Shown: piece after piece, positions 31,998 through 41,614 of the stretch
Position numbering within the stretch: position 1 is the stretch's first letter
Layout of the letters: the number at the start of each line of letters is the position of its first letter
Assembly: GCA_963811685.1 (NCBI GenBank)
Contig: CAWESK010000014.1
Location: forward strand, 62,001-126,000
Direction of reading: 5' to 3'
Source: CAIWHR01 sp963811685
Lineage (GTDB): Bacteria > Pseudomonadota > Gammaproteobacteria > Burkholderiales > Casimicrobiaceae
DNA length: 64,000 bases
Notes under the pieces: generated by a model
Database searches by the model: none
What the model saw: the letters and a program-made list of their open reading frames with translations, nothing else
What the model was told of the DNA's origin: nothing
Translations under genes and position numbers: made by a program

Positions 31998-33393
31998 ATG
32001 CGCGACTTCACCAACCGGACCTTCGACGAAATCGCCGTCGGCGCGAGCGAAACGGTGTCGCGCACGTTGACCGCGACCGATGTCGAGGCGCTGGCGCTCG
32101 CTGCCGGCGACGTCGAGGGCTTTCATGTCGAAGGTGGAGACGCCGCCGACCGCGTGTTCGCGCAAGGCGCCGCTGCGATCGCGATCGTCGCGGGTCTCCT
32201 CAACCGACGTCTTCCCGGCCCGGGCAGCGCGATCGTGGCGTCGAATTTCCGTTACGGCGGCGTCTGCCGCGTCGGCGACACGTTGACCGCGACGGTGACC
32301 GCCAAGGCACGGCATCCGATCGAGCACCGTATCGATTTCGAGTGCCGCTGCACGAACCAGGGCGGCGACCTGCTGGTCGACGGCATTGCGACCGTTGCGG
32401 CGCCGGTCGAACGCATTGCCTACGCCAACGTCGCGACCCCCGAGATGATCCTCCGGCGCAACGACGCATTCGCGTACCTCTTCAAGCGCTGCGAGGGCCT
32501 GCCTCCGGTGACGTGCGCCGTCGTGCATCCTTGCGACCGCGACTCGCTCGCCGGTCCGATCGAGGCGGCCAAGCGCGGCCTCATCGTGCCGGTGCTGGTG
32601 GGACCCGAGGCGAAGATTCGCGCCGTGGCGCGCGCCGAGGGGCTCGACCTGTCGCCGTTCCGGATCGTAGCGGTCGAGCACAGCCATGCGGCGGCCGAAA
32701 AGGCGGTGGAGCTCGCGCGCACGGGCCAGGTGGACGCGCTGATGAAGGGAAGTCTCCACACCGACGAGCTGCTGGGCGCCGTGGTGGCGGCCACCAGCGG
32801 CCTGCGCACCGCCCGACGCATTTCGCACGTGTTCGTGCTCGACGTGCCGACGTATCCGCGGCTGCTGCTCGTGACCGATGCGGCGATCAACATCTTTCCG
32901 ACCCTCGAGGACAAAGTCGACATCTGCCAGAACGCGATCGATCTCGCGCACATCCTCGGCATCGCGATGCCGAAGGTCGCGATTCTCTCTGCCGCGGAGA
33001 CCGTCAACCCGAAGATCCCCGGAACGATCGACGCGGCGGCGCTGTGCAAGATGGCCGATCGCGGGCAGATCACCGGCGGCGTGCTCGATGGGCCACTCGG
33101 CCTTCGACAACGCGATCTCGAGCGAAGCGGCGCGCACGAAGTTCATCGCCTCCCCAGTAGCGGGCCTCGCCGACATCCTGCTCGTCCCCGATCTCGAAGC
33201 CGGCAACATGATGGTGAAGCAGCTGCAGTATCTCGCCGGCGCCGATTCTGCCGGCATCGTCTGCGGGACGCGGGTGCCGATCGTCCTCACGTCACGCGCG
33301 GACAATGTACGCGCCCGCCTCGCATCGACCGCGGTCCTTGCGCTCGTCGCGCACGACCGCCTCGAGCGGCTCCGAGGCGTGCCGGGCGCCTAG
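31998..33393 (+). CDS. Bifunctional MaoC-like hydratase/phosphate acetyltransferase (one frame break)
   Basis: A two-domain protein of 464 residues. Residues 1-140 are a MaoC-type hot-dog hydratase domain (FTNRTFDEIAVGASETVSRT; FAQGAAAIAIVAGLLNRRLPGPGS). Residues from about 160 form a phosphotransacetylase/phosphotransbutyrylase domain (DALMKGSLHTDELLGAVV; TDAAINIFPTLEDKVDI). An extra G at 33099-33100 shifts the last 98 codons, which continue the PTA domain (NMMVKQLQYLAGADSAGIV). The PTA part would interconvert acyl-CoA and acyl-phosphate. No acetate kinase gene follows here, unlike in many relatives. The stop overlaps the convergent M20 gene by 4 bases. Confidence 0.88.
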
Positions 33394-34556
33394 CGCGCCG
33401 CGAGCCGTTGCTCGGCGAGCGTCACCCAGTAGCTCGCGCCGATCGCGAGCGCGTCGTCGTTGAAGTCGTAGCGCGGATTGTGCAGGTTGGCCGTGCCTTC
33501 GCCGCCCGAGCCGAGCCACAGGTAGCAGCCGGGCTTCGCTTCCAGCATGAACGCGAAATCCTCGCTCGCCATGTTGGGCATCGGATCGGTGTCGATGCGC
33601 TCGGCACCGACCACCGCCGCGGCGGCGGCGATCGCATGCTGCGTTTCCGTCGCGCTGTTGACGGTCGCCGGGTAGCGCCGCTCGTAGCGCAGCGTGACCT
33701 TCATCTCGAACATCGCGGCGATGCCGTCGAGAATCGTCTTCATCCGCCGCTCGATCGTGTCCTGGACGTCCTTCTTGAACGTGCGCACGGTGCCGCGCAG
33801 CACGATGTCGTCGGGGATCACGTTCCAGGTGTCGCCCGCGTGCACCTGCGTGACGCTGACGACCCCGGCATCGAGCGGGTGGAGGTTGCGCGAGACGATC
33901 GTCTGCAGCGCGTTGATCGCGTGCGCGGCGAACAGCATCGGGTCTTTTCCCTGGTACGCCATCGCCGCATGCGCGCCCTTGCCCGTTGCGACGATCTCGA
34001 AGATGTCGAACGCACCCATCAGCGGCCCTGCGCGCACGCCGAAGGTGCCCGCAGGCATGCCCGGCCAGTTGTGCATCCCGTAAACGGCCTGCATCGGGAA
34101 CTGGTCGAACAGGCCCTGCTCGACCATCACGCGACCGCCACCCTCGTTCTCCTCGGCCGGCTGGAAGATGAAATACGCGGTGCCGTCGAATCGCTTGCGC
34201 TGCGCGAGCGCCCGCGCCGCGGCGAGCAGCATCGTCGTGTGGCCGTCGTGGCCGCACGCGTGCATCTTGCCCGGCACTCGCGAAGCGTGCGCCACGCCGG
34301 ACGCCTCGTGGATGTGCAGCGCGTCGAGGTCGGCGCGCAGGCCAACCGCCGAGGACGCCCGTCCGTTGCGCAGCACGCCGACCACGCCGGTGCCGGCAAG
34401 CCCGGTGTGCACATCGAGGCCGAACGAGCGCAATTTATCGGCAACGAAGGCGCTCGTCGCCGTCTCCTCGAAGGCGGTCTCCGGATGCGCGTGCAGGCGA
34501 TGACGCCAGTCGCGCATCTCGGTGTCCTGCGCGGCGATTTCGGGAATGATGTTCAT
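33390..34556 (-). CDS. M20 family amidohydrolase (hippurate hydrolase-like)
   Basis: A zinc or manganese amidohydrolase of the M20D group, 388 residues. The metal-binding motif MHACGHDGHTTMLLAAAR lies near residues 98-115. The catalytic PAEENEGGGRVM is near 133-144. The SEDFAFMLEAKPGCYLWLG block with C-terminal metal ligands is also present. The family cleaves N-acyl amino acids such as hippurate or indole-acetyl conjugates; the substrate cannot be fixed from sequence. No signal peptide. The frame is intact and the gene stands alone between convergent pta and divergent glpD. Confidence 0.9.
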   Translation of the reverse strand: MNIIPEIAAQDTEMRDWRHRLHAHPETAFEETATSAFVADKLRSFGLDVHTGLAGTGVVGVLRNGRASSAVGLRADLDALHIHEASGVAHASRVPGKMHACGHDGHTTMLLAAARALAQRKRFDGTAYFIFQPAEENEGGGRVMVEQGLFDQFPMQAVYGMHNWPGMPAGTFGVRAGPLMGAFDIFEIVATGKGAHAAMAYQGKDPMLFAAHAINALQTIVSRNLHPLDAGVVSVTQVHAGDTWNVIPDDIVLRGTVRTFKKDVQDTIERRMKTILDGIAAMFEMKVTLRYERRYPATVNSATETQHAIAAAAAVVGAERIDTDPMPNMASEDFAFMLEAKPGCYLWLGSGGEGTANLHNPRYDFNDDALAIGASYWVTLAEQRLAAR

Positions 34557-34618
34557 GGCGGCGGCTCCGCGGCGGGCGGGCGTTCATCGTACCGCATCCG
34601 GTAGACTAAGCGCCTCCG

Positions 34619-36128
34619 ATGGCCCACGAGCGACCCTTCGACCTCCTGATCGTCGGCGGCGGCATCAACGGCGCGGGCATCGCGCGCGACGCCGCGGGCC
34701 GCGGCCTCGCGGTGCTTCTCGTCGAGCGCGACGATCTGGCCGCACACACGTCGTCGTGGAGCACCAAGCTGATCCACGGCGGCCTCCGCTACCTCGAGCA
34801 CTTCGAATTCAGGCTGGTCGCCGAATCGCTGGCGGAGCGCGAAACCCTGCTCAAGCTCGCGCCGCACATCATCCAGCCGCTCTCGTTCGTGCTGCCGCAC
34901 GAGCCGCATCTGCGCCCAGCGTGGATGATCCGCGCCGGGCTCTTTTTCTACGACCGGCTGGGCGGACGGATGACGCTGCCGAAGTCGTTTACCGTCGACC
35001 TGTCCACGGGTCGATGGGGGGCCGGGCTGCAGCCGCGGTTTCGCAAGGGCTTCGTCTACGCCGACGCGCGGGTGGACGATGCACGGCTCGTGCTGATCAA
35101 TGCGCTGTCGGCGCAGAGCGAAGGGCGCGCAGATCCGCGTGCGCACGCGGCTCGTCTCGGCGCGGCGCGACGGGGCCCTGTGGGTCGCTCGGCTGCAGAC
35201 ATCGCAGGGCGCAACCGAAGAAGTCACCGCCCGCGCCATCGTCAACGCCGGCGGCCCGTGGGTGAAGGACGTGCTGGACAGCGTGAGCACCGTCCCCATT
35301 GCGGCGAGCGTGCGCCACGTGAAGGGCAGCCACATCGTCGTGCCGCGCGTGCATCCGGAAGCGCATGCGTACATCCTGCAGAACGCCGACAACCGGATCG
35401 TCTTCGTCATCCCGTTCGAGCAGCGGTACTCGCTGATCGGAACGACGGATGTCGCCGTCGACGACTACGCGGTCGACCCCACCATCTCCAGCGAAGAAAT
35501 CGACTACCTGCTCGCGCTCGCCAACGGCTATCTCGCGACGCCGCTTGCAAAGGCAGACATCGTGTGGACCTACAGCGGCGTGCGGCCGCTCTACGACGAC
35601 GGCTCGAGCGATCCGTCGGCGGTGACGCGCGATTACGTGCTGACGCTCGATGCCGGCGGCGAGGGTCGCGCGCCGCCGGTGCTGTCGATCTTCGGCGGCA
35701 AGATCACGACGTACCGCAAGCTCGCCGAAAGCGCGCTCGCCGAGTTGAAGCCGTTCTTCCCCGCGATGGGAGCGCCGTGGACGCACAACGAAGCGCTTCC
35801 CGGCGGAGATCTGCCGGCAGGAGGGATCGACGCATGGACCGCCGAGTTGCAGCGCCGGTTCGCGCGCCTTTCCGCGGCCGTCGTCCGAGGAATTGCGCAC
35901 CGGCACGGTTCGCTCGCGCCCGAGGTGCTCGGCGACGCAAGAAATCCGGCGGATCTCGGCGAGGATTTCGGCAACGGGCTCACCGCGCGCGAGATCGCGT
36001 ATTTCATGACCGATGAGTGGGCGTGCACCGCGGATGACGTGCTGTGGCGGCGGAGCAAGAGCGGGCTCGGGATGGCGGAGGCGGCGCGTGCGCGCGTCGC
36101 CGAATTTGTAGCGCGGATAACGAAATGA
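34619..36128 (+). CDS. glpD: Glycerol-3-phosphate dehydrogenase, FAD-dependent (one frame break)
   Basis: Membrane-associated flavoenzyme that oxidises sn-glycerol-3-phosphate to DHAP and feeds electrons to quinone. The N-terminal FAD motif is LIVGGGINGAGIARDAAGRG. The family motif TSSWSTKLIHGGLRYLEHFEF is near 42-62. GTTDVAVDDY and an IFGGKITTYRKLAE segment follow. An extra G in the run at 35123-35125 splits the frame after residue 168. The corrected product is 502 residues, normal for GlpD. A phosphatase gene starts 22 bases downstream. Confidence 0.92.
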
Positions 36129-36150
36129 ACCGGTACAGGGAAATGAACCC

Positions 36151-36957
36151 GTGAGCGCCGCCGCGATGCGTCCGCTTTCCGCGATGCCGCGCGCAACCCG
36201 CTCTGCGATTCGCGGCGTCCTCACCGACATCGACGACACGCTGACGACGGACGGGCGCCTGCCGGCCGTCGCCTACGCGGCGCTGGAGCGCCTTTGCGCT
36301 GCCGGGAAGCTCGTCATTCCGATCACCGGCCGTCCCGCCGGATGGTGCGATCACATCGCGCGGATGTGGCCGGTCGATGCCGTGGTCGGCGAGAACGGCG
36401 CGTTCTCGATGCGCTACGACCGTAAGACGCACAAGCTGGAGAAGCGCTTCATGGCGGACGAGGCGACGCGGCGCTCCGATCGCGCGCGTCTTGCCGCGAT
36501 CGGCGAAGCCATCCTGCGCGCGGTGCCGGGTGCGGCACTTGCCTCCGACCAGCTCTACCGCGAGGGCGATCTCGCGATCGATTTTCGCGAGGACGTGCCC
36601 GAACTGCCGCGCGCGGCGGTCGACCGCATCGTCGCGCTGATGGAAGCGCAAGGCATGACGGCCAAGGTGAGCTCGATCCACGTCAACGGCTGGTTCGGGG
36701 CGTGGGACAAGCTGACGATGACACGGCGCCTGCTCGCGGAAGCGTTTGCCGTCGACCTCGACGCGGAGCGCGAGCGCTTCGTCTTCGTCGGCGATTCGCC
36801 GAACGACGCGCCGATGTTCGCCTTCTTTCCGAATGCCGTCGGCGTGGCGAACATTCGCGCGTTCGCGGATCGGATACCGACCCTTCCCGCGTATGTCACC
36901 GAGCGCTGCGGCGGCGAAGGGTTCGCGGAGCTCGTTGATTTTCTACTTGCGGGTTGA
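36151..36957 (+). CDS. HAD-IIB family phosphatase (sucrose-phosphatase-like)
   Basis: A haloacid dehalogenase-type hydrolase of 268 residues. Motif I is LTDIDDTLTTDGRLP near 25-39, with DxD nucleophile and acid. Motif II is the TGRPAGWCDH region (Thr). Motif III is a lysine in AWDKLTMTRRL. Motif IV is FVGDSPNDAPMF near 211-222. The alpha/beta cap of subclass IIB lies between II and III. The family contains sugar-phosphate and phosphoglycolate phosphatases. Position after glpD suggests a triose or glycerol phosphate, but that is only context. The GTG start at 36151 is supported by position; later ATGs are possible. Confidence 0.82.
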   Translation: MSAAAMRPLSAMPRATRSAIRGVLTDIDDTLTTDGRLPAVAYAALERLCAAGKLVIPITGRPAGWCDHIARMWPVDAVVGENGAFSMRYDRKTHKLEKRFMADEATRRSDRARLAAIGEAILRAVPGAALASDQLYREGDLAIDFREDVPELPRAAVDRIVALMEAQGMTAKVSSIHVNGWFGAWDKLTMTRRLLAEAFAVDLDAERERFVFVGDSPNDAPMFAFFPNAVGVANIRAFADRIPTLPAYVTERCGGEGFAELVDFLLAG

Positions 36958-37021
36958 GGGGTATCATTCACGCGCGCCGCGCATAAGACGCGTGCGCAAT
37001 TCCACCAAGGGGAGAAAGCAA

Positions 37022-37540
37022 ATGCTTCGAGCAATGAAGGGATCATCGCTTGCCGCCGGTCTGGTCTGCGGCATCGTCATGCTGGCGAGCTTCGCGCATG
37101 CGGCAACGCCCGCGGCCGACGAGGCGGGCATCCGCGCGCAGACGACGAGCTGGATCAAGGCCTACAACGGCGGCGACGCCAAAGCGGTCGCGGCGCTCTA
37201 CGCCGACGACGCGATCCTGATGCCGCCGGGCGCGCCGCGCGTGAAGGGCCGCGCGGCGATTCTCGAATTCTTCACCAAGGACATCGCCGGCTCGAAGGCG
37301 GGCGGTGCGGTATTCGCCATTGACCCTAAAACCGACGCCGGCGTTTCGGGCAACATGGGCTGGGAGTCGGGGACCTATGTCGTGACCGTGAAGGGCGCCA
37401 CCGTCGAAACCGGAAAGTTTCTCTCGGTCTCGCGCAAGCAAGACGGAAAGTGGCTCTACCTTCGCGATACCTGGAATGCGGATGCGGCACCTGCGCCGGC
37501 CCCGGCGCCCGCGCCCGTCGCCGCGCCCGCGAAGAAGTAG
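37022..37540 (+). CDS. Secreted SnoaL/DUF4440-like protein
   Basis: A protein of 172 residues with a signal peptide ending in ...MLASFAHA|ATPAADEA. It is followed by an NTF2-like domain of the SgcJ/DUF4440 type: IRAQTTSWIKAYNGGDAKAV, then ALYADDAILMPPGAP, then VSRKQDGKWLYLRDTWN. It ends in a Pro/Ala tail, typical of exported betaproteobacterial proteins. A GGGAGAAAG ribosome site precedes ATG 37022. Such cone-shaped domains bind small ligands or have ketosteroid isomerase-like activity; none can be assigned here. It converges on the next gene with a 3-base gap. Confidence 0.8.
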   Translation: MLRAMKGSSLAAGLVCGIVMLASFAHAATPAADEAGIRAQTTSWIKAYNGGDAKAVAALYADDAILMPPGAPRVKGRAAILEFFTKDIAGSKAGGAVFAIDPKTDAGVSGNMGWESGTYVVTVKGATVETGKFLSVSRKQDGKWLYLRDTWNADAAPAPAPAPAPVAAPAKK

Positions 37541-37543
37541 AGG

Positions 37544-38515
37544 CTAGCGGTCCGCCTGCATGTTCGCCTTCTTCGCGAGCTTGCCGAGGCGCTCGCGCTC
37601 GGCGGCGATGAACGTGACGAAGGCCGCCGTGGTGCCGGGTTCCGGCTCGATGCCGGAAGGCACCATCCGGTCGCGAAAGTCGGCGCTGCGCACCGCGGCC
37701 TCGAGCTCCTTGCTCATCCGCTCGACGATCGCCGGCGGCGTGCCTTTCGGTGCGAACAACCCGGCCCAGTGTCCGATCTGGATGCCGGGAAATCCCTGCT
37801 CGATCGCGGTCGGCAGCGTGTCGTAGGCGGTGATCCGCTTGTTGTACGTGGTGGCGATGGCCTTCAGCTTGCCGCCCTTCACCTGCGGCAGCACGACGAT
37901 GCTCGCTTCCGAGGTCGCCGGAACATTGTTCGAGACCACGGCCGTCACGCCCTCGGAGCCGCTCTTGTAGGGGACGATGACGATGTTGACGCCGGCCTCG
38001 CGCAGCATCTCGGCGACGAAATGCGGCGTGCTGCCGCCGCCGGCGGTCGCCCAGTCGACCCCGCCCGGCCGTGTCTTCGCCCAGGCGACAAATTCCTTCA
38101 GGTTGCTCGCCGGCACGCTCGGATTGACGGCGATGACCGACGGTGCGACGGCGATCATCCCGACCGGAATGAGATCACCGTCTGCGTACGGCAGGTCGCT
38201 GCGGAGCATGCTGTTGGTCACCACACCTGCGGCGCCGATCAACCACGTGTAGCCGTCGGGCTTCGCCTTCGCGACGTAGTCCGCGCCGATGATCGCTCCC
38301 GCGCCGGGCTTGTTCTCGATGACGACGGGTTGGCCGATCCGCTTCGACACGGCCTCCGCCGCCGCGCGCGCAATGAGGTCGTTCGCGCCACCGGGGCCGA
38401 ACGGCACCACCCACTTGATGGGGCGCTCGGGCCAGTCGGCGCAAGCCGGACCGACAACCAGCAGCGCGGAAACGATCGCGGCAGCGAGACGGGAGAACAA
38501 GCGGCCGGCACCCAT
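37544..38515 (-). CDS. Tripartite tricarboxylate transporter substrate-binding protein (Bug/TctC family)
   Basis: A periplasmic solute receptor of 323 residues. The signal peptide ends near VVGPACA|DWPERP. The Bug fold shows WPERPIKWVVPFGPGGANDL, VVIENKPGAGAIIGADYVAKA and a GHWAGLFAPKGTPPAIVERM block. These receptors bind carboxylic acids or aromatic acids and are greatly expanded in Burkholderiales. No TctA or TctB membrane genes are adjacent, so it is an orphan receptor. Confidence 0.92.
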   Translation of the reverse strand: MGAGRLFSRLAAAIVSALLVVGPACADWPERPIKWVVPFGPGGANDLIARAAAEAVSKRIGQPVVIENKPGAGAIIGADYVAKAKPDGYTWLIGAAGVVTNSMLRSDLPYADGDLIPVGMIAVAPSVIAVNPSVPASNLKEFVAWAKTRPGGVDWATAGGGSTPHFVAEMLREAGVNIVIVPYKSGSEGVTAVVSNNVPATSEASIVVLPQVKGGKLKAIATTYNKRITAYDTLPTAIEQGFPGIQIGHWAGLFAPKGTPPAIVERMSKELEAAVRSADFRDRMVPSGIEPEPGTTAAFVTFIAAERERLGKLAKKANMQADR

Positions 38516-38532
38516 GGAATCGGCTCGCGTGC

Positions 38533-38979
38533 CTACTGCTGCGCAACCACGCGCGCGCCCTCGCCGCTGCCCTCGATGTAGACGTTCTGGCCGGTGCGCA
38601 GATTCGAGTCGACCGGTTGTGTCACCGCCACCAGCACACCGCTCTTGACCCGGACGATGATCTGTTGTCCCGGTACCGGTTGATCGTGCCTCTTCTGGAT
38701 CTCATTGCCGAAGAGCGCGCCACCCAGCGTGCCGGCGACCATCGCCACATCGCGCCCCGTGCCCCCGCCGATGAGGCTGCCGATGCCGAGACCTCCGAGG
38801 CCGCCGACGATCGCACCGATGCCGCGATGATGGTTGCTCTGCAGTTGCACGGGCGTGATCTGCTCGATCACTCCCTGGCGAACCTCCATCGCTCCGGGTT
38901 GTTGGCCGGACGCCGCCCCGGCAATCAGCATGAGAGCCGCCAGCGCGGCCAGCGCATACGAGGACAAGCGATTCAGCAT
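38533..38979 (-). CDS. Glycine-zipper outer membrane protein (SlyB/OmpA-2TM type)
   Basis: A protein of 148 residues from ATG 38979. A signal sequence (YALAALAALMLIAGAASG) precedes QQPGAMEVRQGVIEQITPV. The glycine-zipper two-helix segment GAIVGGLGGLGIGSLIGGG follows, then an SH3-like C-terminal region (PGQQIIVRVKSGVLVAVTQ). This is the SlyB-like family, associated with outer-membrane stability under stress. The signal lacks a clear lipobox cysteine, so lipidation is not supported. A longer in-frame start exists but adds a non-homologous basic region. Confidence 0.85.
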   Translation of the reverse strand: MLNRLSSYALAALAALMLIAGAASGQQPGAMEVRQGVIEQITPVQLQSNHHRGIGAIVGGLGGLGIGSLIGGGTGRDVAMVAGTLGGALFGNEIQKRHDQPVPGQQIIVRVKSGVLVAVTQPVDSNLRTGQNVYIEGSGEGARVVAQQ

Positions 38980-39096
38980 TGCGTTTTCTCCACCAGGCAG
39001 GTTGCTTTTCGCCGCTCGGCGACTTCCGCGCTCGCGCGGCACCCGCGACAATTGTAGCGCCGATGCCCGGAACCGATGCGACGCAGTCTTCGAGCA

Positions 39097-40380
39097 TCAG
39101 CGGAATTGCGACAACGCCGCGCAACCTGCGTAGCGTGCATCGGCGCCAAGCGCCTCCTCGATCCGCAGGCATTCGTTCCATTTCGCCATCCGCTCTCCGC
39201 GCGCGAACGCGCCGACCTTGAGCTGTCCTGCGCTCCAGCCCACGGCGAGATGCGCGATCGAGACATCCTCGGTTTCGCCGGAGCGCGCCGAGACGATCGT
39301 CGCCATGCCCGCGGCGCGCGCGGCGTCGAAGGCGGCGCGGGTCTCGGTCAGCGTACCTGCCTGGTTCGGCTTGATCAGCACGGCGTTGCAGGCATGATCG
39401 GCGGCGGCCTCGGACACGCGCGCGGCGTTCGTCGTCAGATAATCGTCGCCGATGATCTGCACGCGCGTACCGGCGGCGCGCGAGAACGCGATCCAGCCGT
39501 CGCGGTCGTCTTCGGCGAGCGGGTCCTCGATCGACACGATCGGGTAGCGGTCGAGCCAGCCCAGCAGCACGTCGATCATCCCGTCGCGATCGAGCGTGCG
39601 TGCGTCGCGCGCGAGGGTGTAACGGCCGCCGCGGCCGAATTCGGAGGCGGCGACGTCGAGCGAAATCGCGACCTCTTCGCCGGGCACGTAACCGGCCCGC
39701 TCGATCGCGCGGACGAGCATCGTCAGGGCGTCGTCGTTGGTCGCGAATGCCGGCCAAAAGCCACCCTCGTCGGCGACGCCGGCGAGCATCCCGGCTTCCG
39801 TCATCGACGCGCCCGCGGCGCGGTAGACGTCGGCGACGACCGCGAGCGCGTCGGCGAACGACGTCGCCGCAACGGGGATCACCATCAAGTCCTGAATGTC
39901 GATACGCCGGGCGGCATGCGCGCCGCCGCCAAAGATCTGGATCTCGGGCAGCGGCAGCCTGACCGTCCCTTCGCCGGCGAAATGGCGCCACAGCGGCACG
40001 TTCCGCGATGCGGCCGCTGCGTGCGCAACTGCGAGCGACACCGCGACGGTCGCGTTGCCGCCGAGTCGGCCCTTGTTCGACGTCCCGTCGAGCGCGATGA
40101 GCGCCTGATCGACGGCGAGCTGGTCGACCGCGTCGAGGCCTTTGATCGCCGCCGCGATCGGCCCCGTGACGTTGGCAACAGCGCGCGCGACGTCGAATCC
40201 TCCGTGCGCGGAGCCTCCATCGCGCAGGTCGAGCGCCTCGCGCGCGCCGCGCGACGCTCCCGCCGGTGCTATCGCGCGTCCTTGCGCGCCACCGGCGAGC
40301 GTGACCTCGGCCTCGACTGTCGGCCGCCCCCGCGAATCCCAGACGCGGCGGGCGTGGACGCGGGCCACGGCGGTGCTCAT
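39097..40380 (-). CDS. Enolase-superfamily paralogue with altered active site
   Basis: A protein of 427 residues, full enolase length. The metal ligands (D242, E285, D312) and lysines K337 and K388 align with enolase, as do E205 and H155. The phosphate-binding Arg-Ser pair in ARSGETED (366-367) is kept. The His normally found before it is Ala365. The loop-1 SGAS motif is AGAS (Ala40) with Arg replacing the following Thr, and the DIQEF acid is Asp164. A canonical enolase would keep all of these. It sits beside an APH-type kinase and near a phosphonate-type transporter, so a related substrate is possible. Automatic annotation as eno would be risky. Confidence 0.8.
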   Translation of the reverse strand: MSTAVARVHARRVWDSRGRPTVEAEVTLAGGAQGRAIAPAGASRGAREALDLRDGGSAHGGFDVARAVANVTGPIAAAIKGLDAVDQLAVDQALIALDGTSNKGRLGGNATVAVSLAVAHAAAASRNVPLWRHFAGEGTVRLPLPEIQIFGGGAHAARRIDIQDLMVIPVAATSFADALAVVADVYRAAGASMTEAGMLAGVADEGGFWPAFATNDDALTMLVRAIERAGYVPGEEVAISLDVAASEFGRGGRYTLARDARTLDRDGMIDVLLGWLDRYPIVSIEDPLAEDDRDGWIAFSRAAGTRVQIIGDDYLTTNAARVSEAAADHACNAVLIKPNQAGTLTETRAAFDAARAAGMATIVSARSGETEDVSIAHLAVGWSAGQLKVGAFARGERMAKWNECLRIEEALGADARYAGCAALSQFR

Positions 40381-40437
40381 TGGGCTAACCTTCGTACTCC
40401 GCACTCCGGTATTCGCGCTTGGGGCGGCCCGGCGCGC

Positions 40438-41400
40438 TCATGCCGCCGAGCGTGCAACCCAGCGTTCGGCGATGGCCCGCGGATCGGCGACCGGCGCCGC
40501 GAGCAGCGCGCCCGCAAACGAACGGACGTCGTCCCTGACGGCCTCGTCGGTCAAGTATTCCACCGGCGACTTGCCGTCGATGCGCGCCAGCATCAGCGCC
40601 GGCAGCAGCGCCGCCGTGCGCGCGGCGAGCGCGGTCTGCGGTTCCCAGTGCGCGTGCGCAAAGTAGGCGTCCACGAGCGCATCGAAGGCCGACGCGTAGC
40701 GCGCGCGCCATTGCGGCCGCCATGCGCCCTTCAACAGCAGATGATTGAGCACGAACGCGAGGTCGAACGCCGGGTCGCCGTACCATGCGCATTCGGCATC
40801 GAGGATCACCGGGCCGGCGGGACCGGCGAGGAGGTTCTTCGGGCTGAAGTCCCCATGCACGAGCACGCGCTTCGTCGTGCGCGTCGTCTCGAGCAGCGCG
40901 AGGAGGCGCGCGGCAAGGTGCGGCTGCGCGCGCGCGGTCGCGGCGAGATACGGCTCGAGGCGTATCGCGTAGAAGATGTCGTCGGTCGGGAAACGCTCGG
41001 CGACGTCGGGACGATCGGCGGTCGCGCCGTGAATGCGTCCGAGGACGTCGCCAACGGCGGCGGCCATGCCGCGGTCTATCGTGCCGTCGCGCAACTGCGA
41101 CTTCCATATCGGGTGGGTGTCGGGAGCGAGGAACGCCATCGCGAACGTGCCGCTTTCGCGGTCCTCGCCCAGGATCTCGGGCACCGCCGCCGGGGCGGTC
41201 GCGGCGGCAACGCGCATCCACTCAACCTCGTAGCGGCTGCGCCCGACCGGCGCCCGCCAGTCCGCGGCGACCTTGAGCTTAGCTAGCGCGCGCTTGACGC
41301 AAATGACGCGAGAGGGCAGATCGGCGCGATAGATGTCGGACGAAACGCCGCCCGCCAACGGCGTGAAGCGTATTTGTTGGTTAGCGCTCACTATCCCCAT
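40438..41400 (-). CDS. APH-family phosphotransferase
   Basis: A kinase of the aminoglycoside phosphotransferase/choline kinase fold, about 320 residues. The catalytic loop HGDFSPKNLL lies near 182-191 and the metal-binding DAECAWYGDPAFDLAF near 199-214. LAGGVSSDIYRADL forms the N-terminal nucleotide loop. Members phosphorylate hydroxyl groups of small molecules. It lies 57 bases upstream of the enolase paralogue on the same strand, so the two are probably co-transcribed and act on one pathway. The start is uncertain: ATG 41400 is used, GTG 41391 and a longer start at 41457 are alternatives. Real antibiotic resistance activity is not implied. Confidence 0.82.
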   Translation of the reverse strand: MGIVSANQQIRFTPLAGGVSSDIYRADLPSRVICVKRALAKLKVAADWRAPVGRSRYEVEWMRVAAATAPAAVPEILGEDRESGTFAMAFLAPDTHPIWKSQLRDGTIDRGMAAAVGDVLGRIHGATADRPDVAERFPTDDIFYAIRLEPYLAATARAQPHLAARLLALLETTRTTKRVLVHGDFSPKNLLAGPAGPVILDAECAWYGDPAFDLAFVLNHLLLKGAWRPQWRARYASAFDALVDAYFAHAHWEPQTALAARTAALLPALMLARIDGKSPVEYLTDEAVRDDVRSFAGALLAAPVADPRAIAERWVARSAA

Positions 41401-41614
41401 GCGTCGCAGGGCGTCTGAGCAGGCCGGTGTCGGCGGGTTCGGCCCGATCGGGCGCACGCCCCGACGCGACCGCGCTCATCGAGTCGAAATCCGAACGGGG
41501 TATGATATTTGCATAGTAAAGCTGCCCTGGGATCGTAAATCCGGCGGCTAAGGCCTTGAGGCGATTGGATTGGTGCCGACAGGCCGGCTGCGATCAGGGG
41601 AGGGAGATACCACG

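Noticed and set aside
40438..41400. Aminoglycoside resistance gene
   Set aside because: Only the broad APH fold is shared; the context is metabolic and there are no resistance-specific features.
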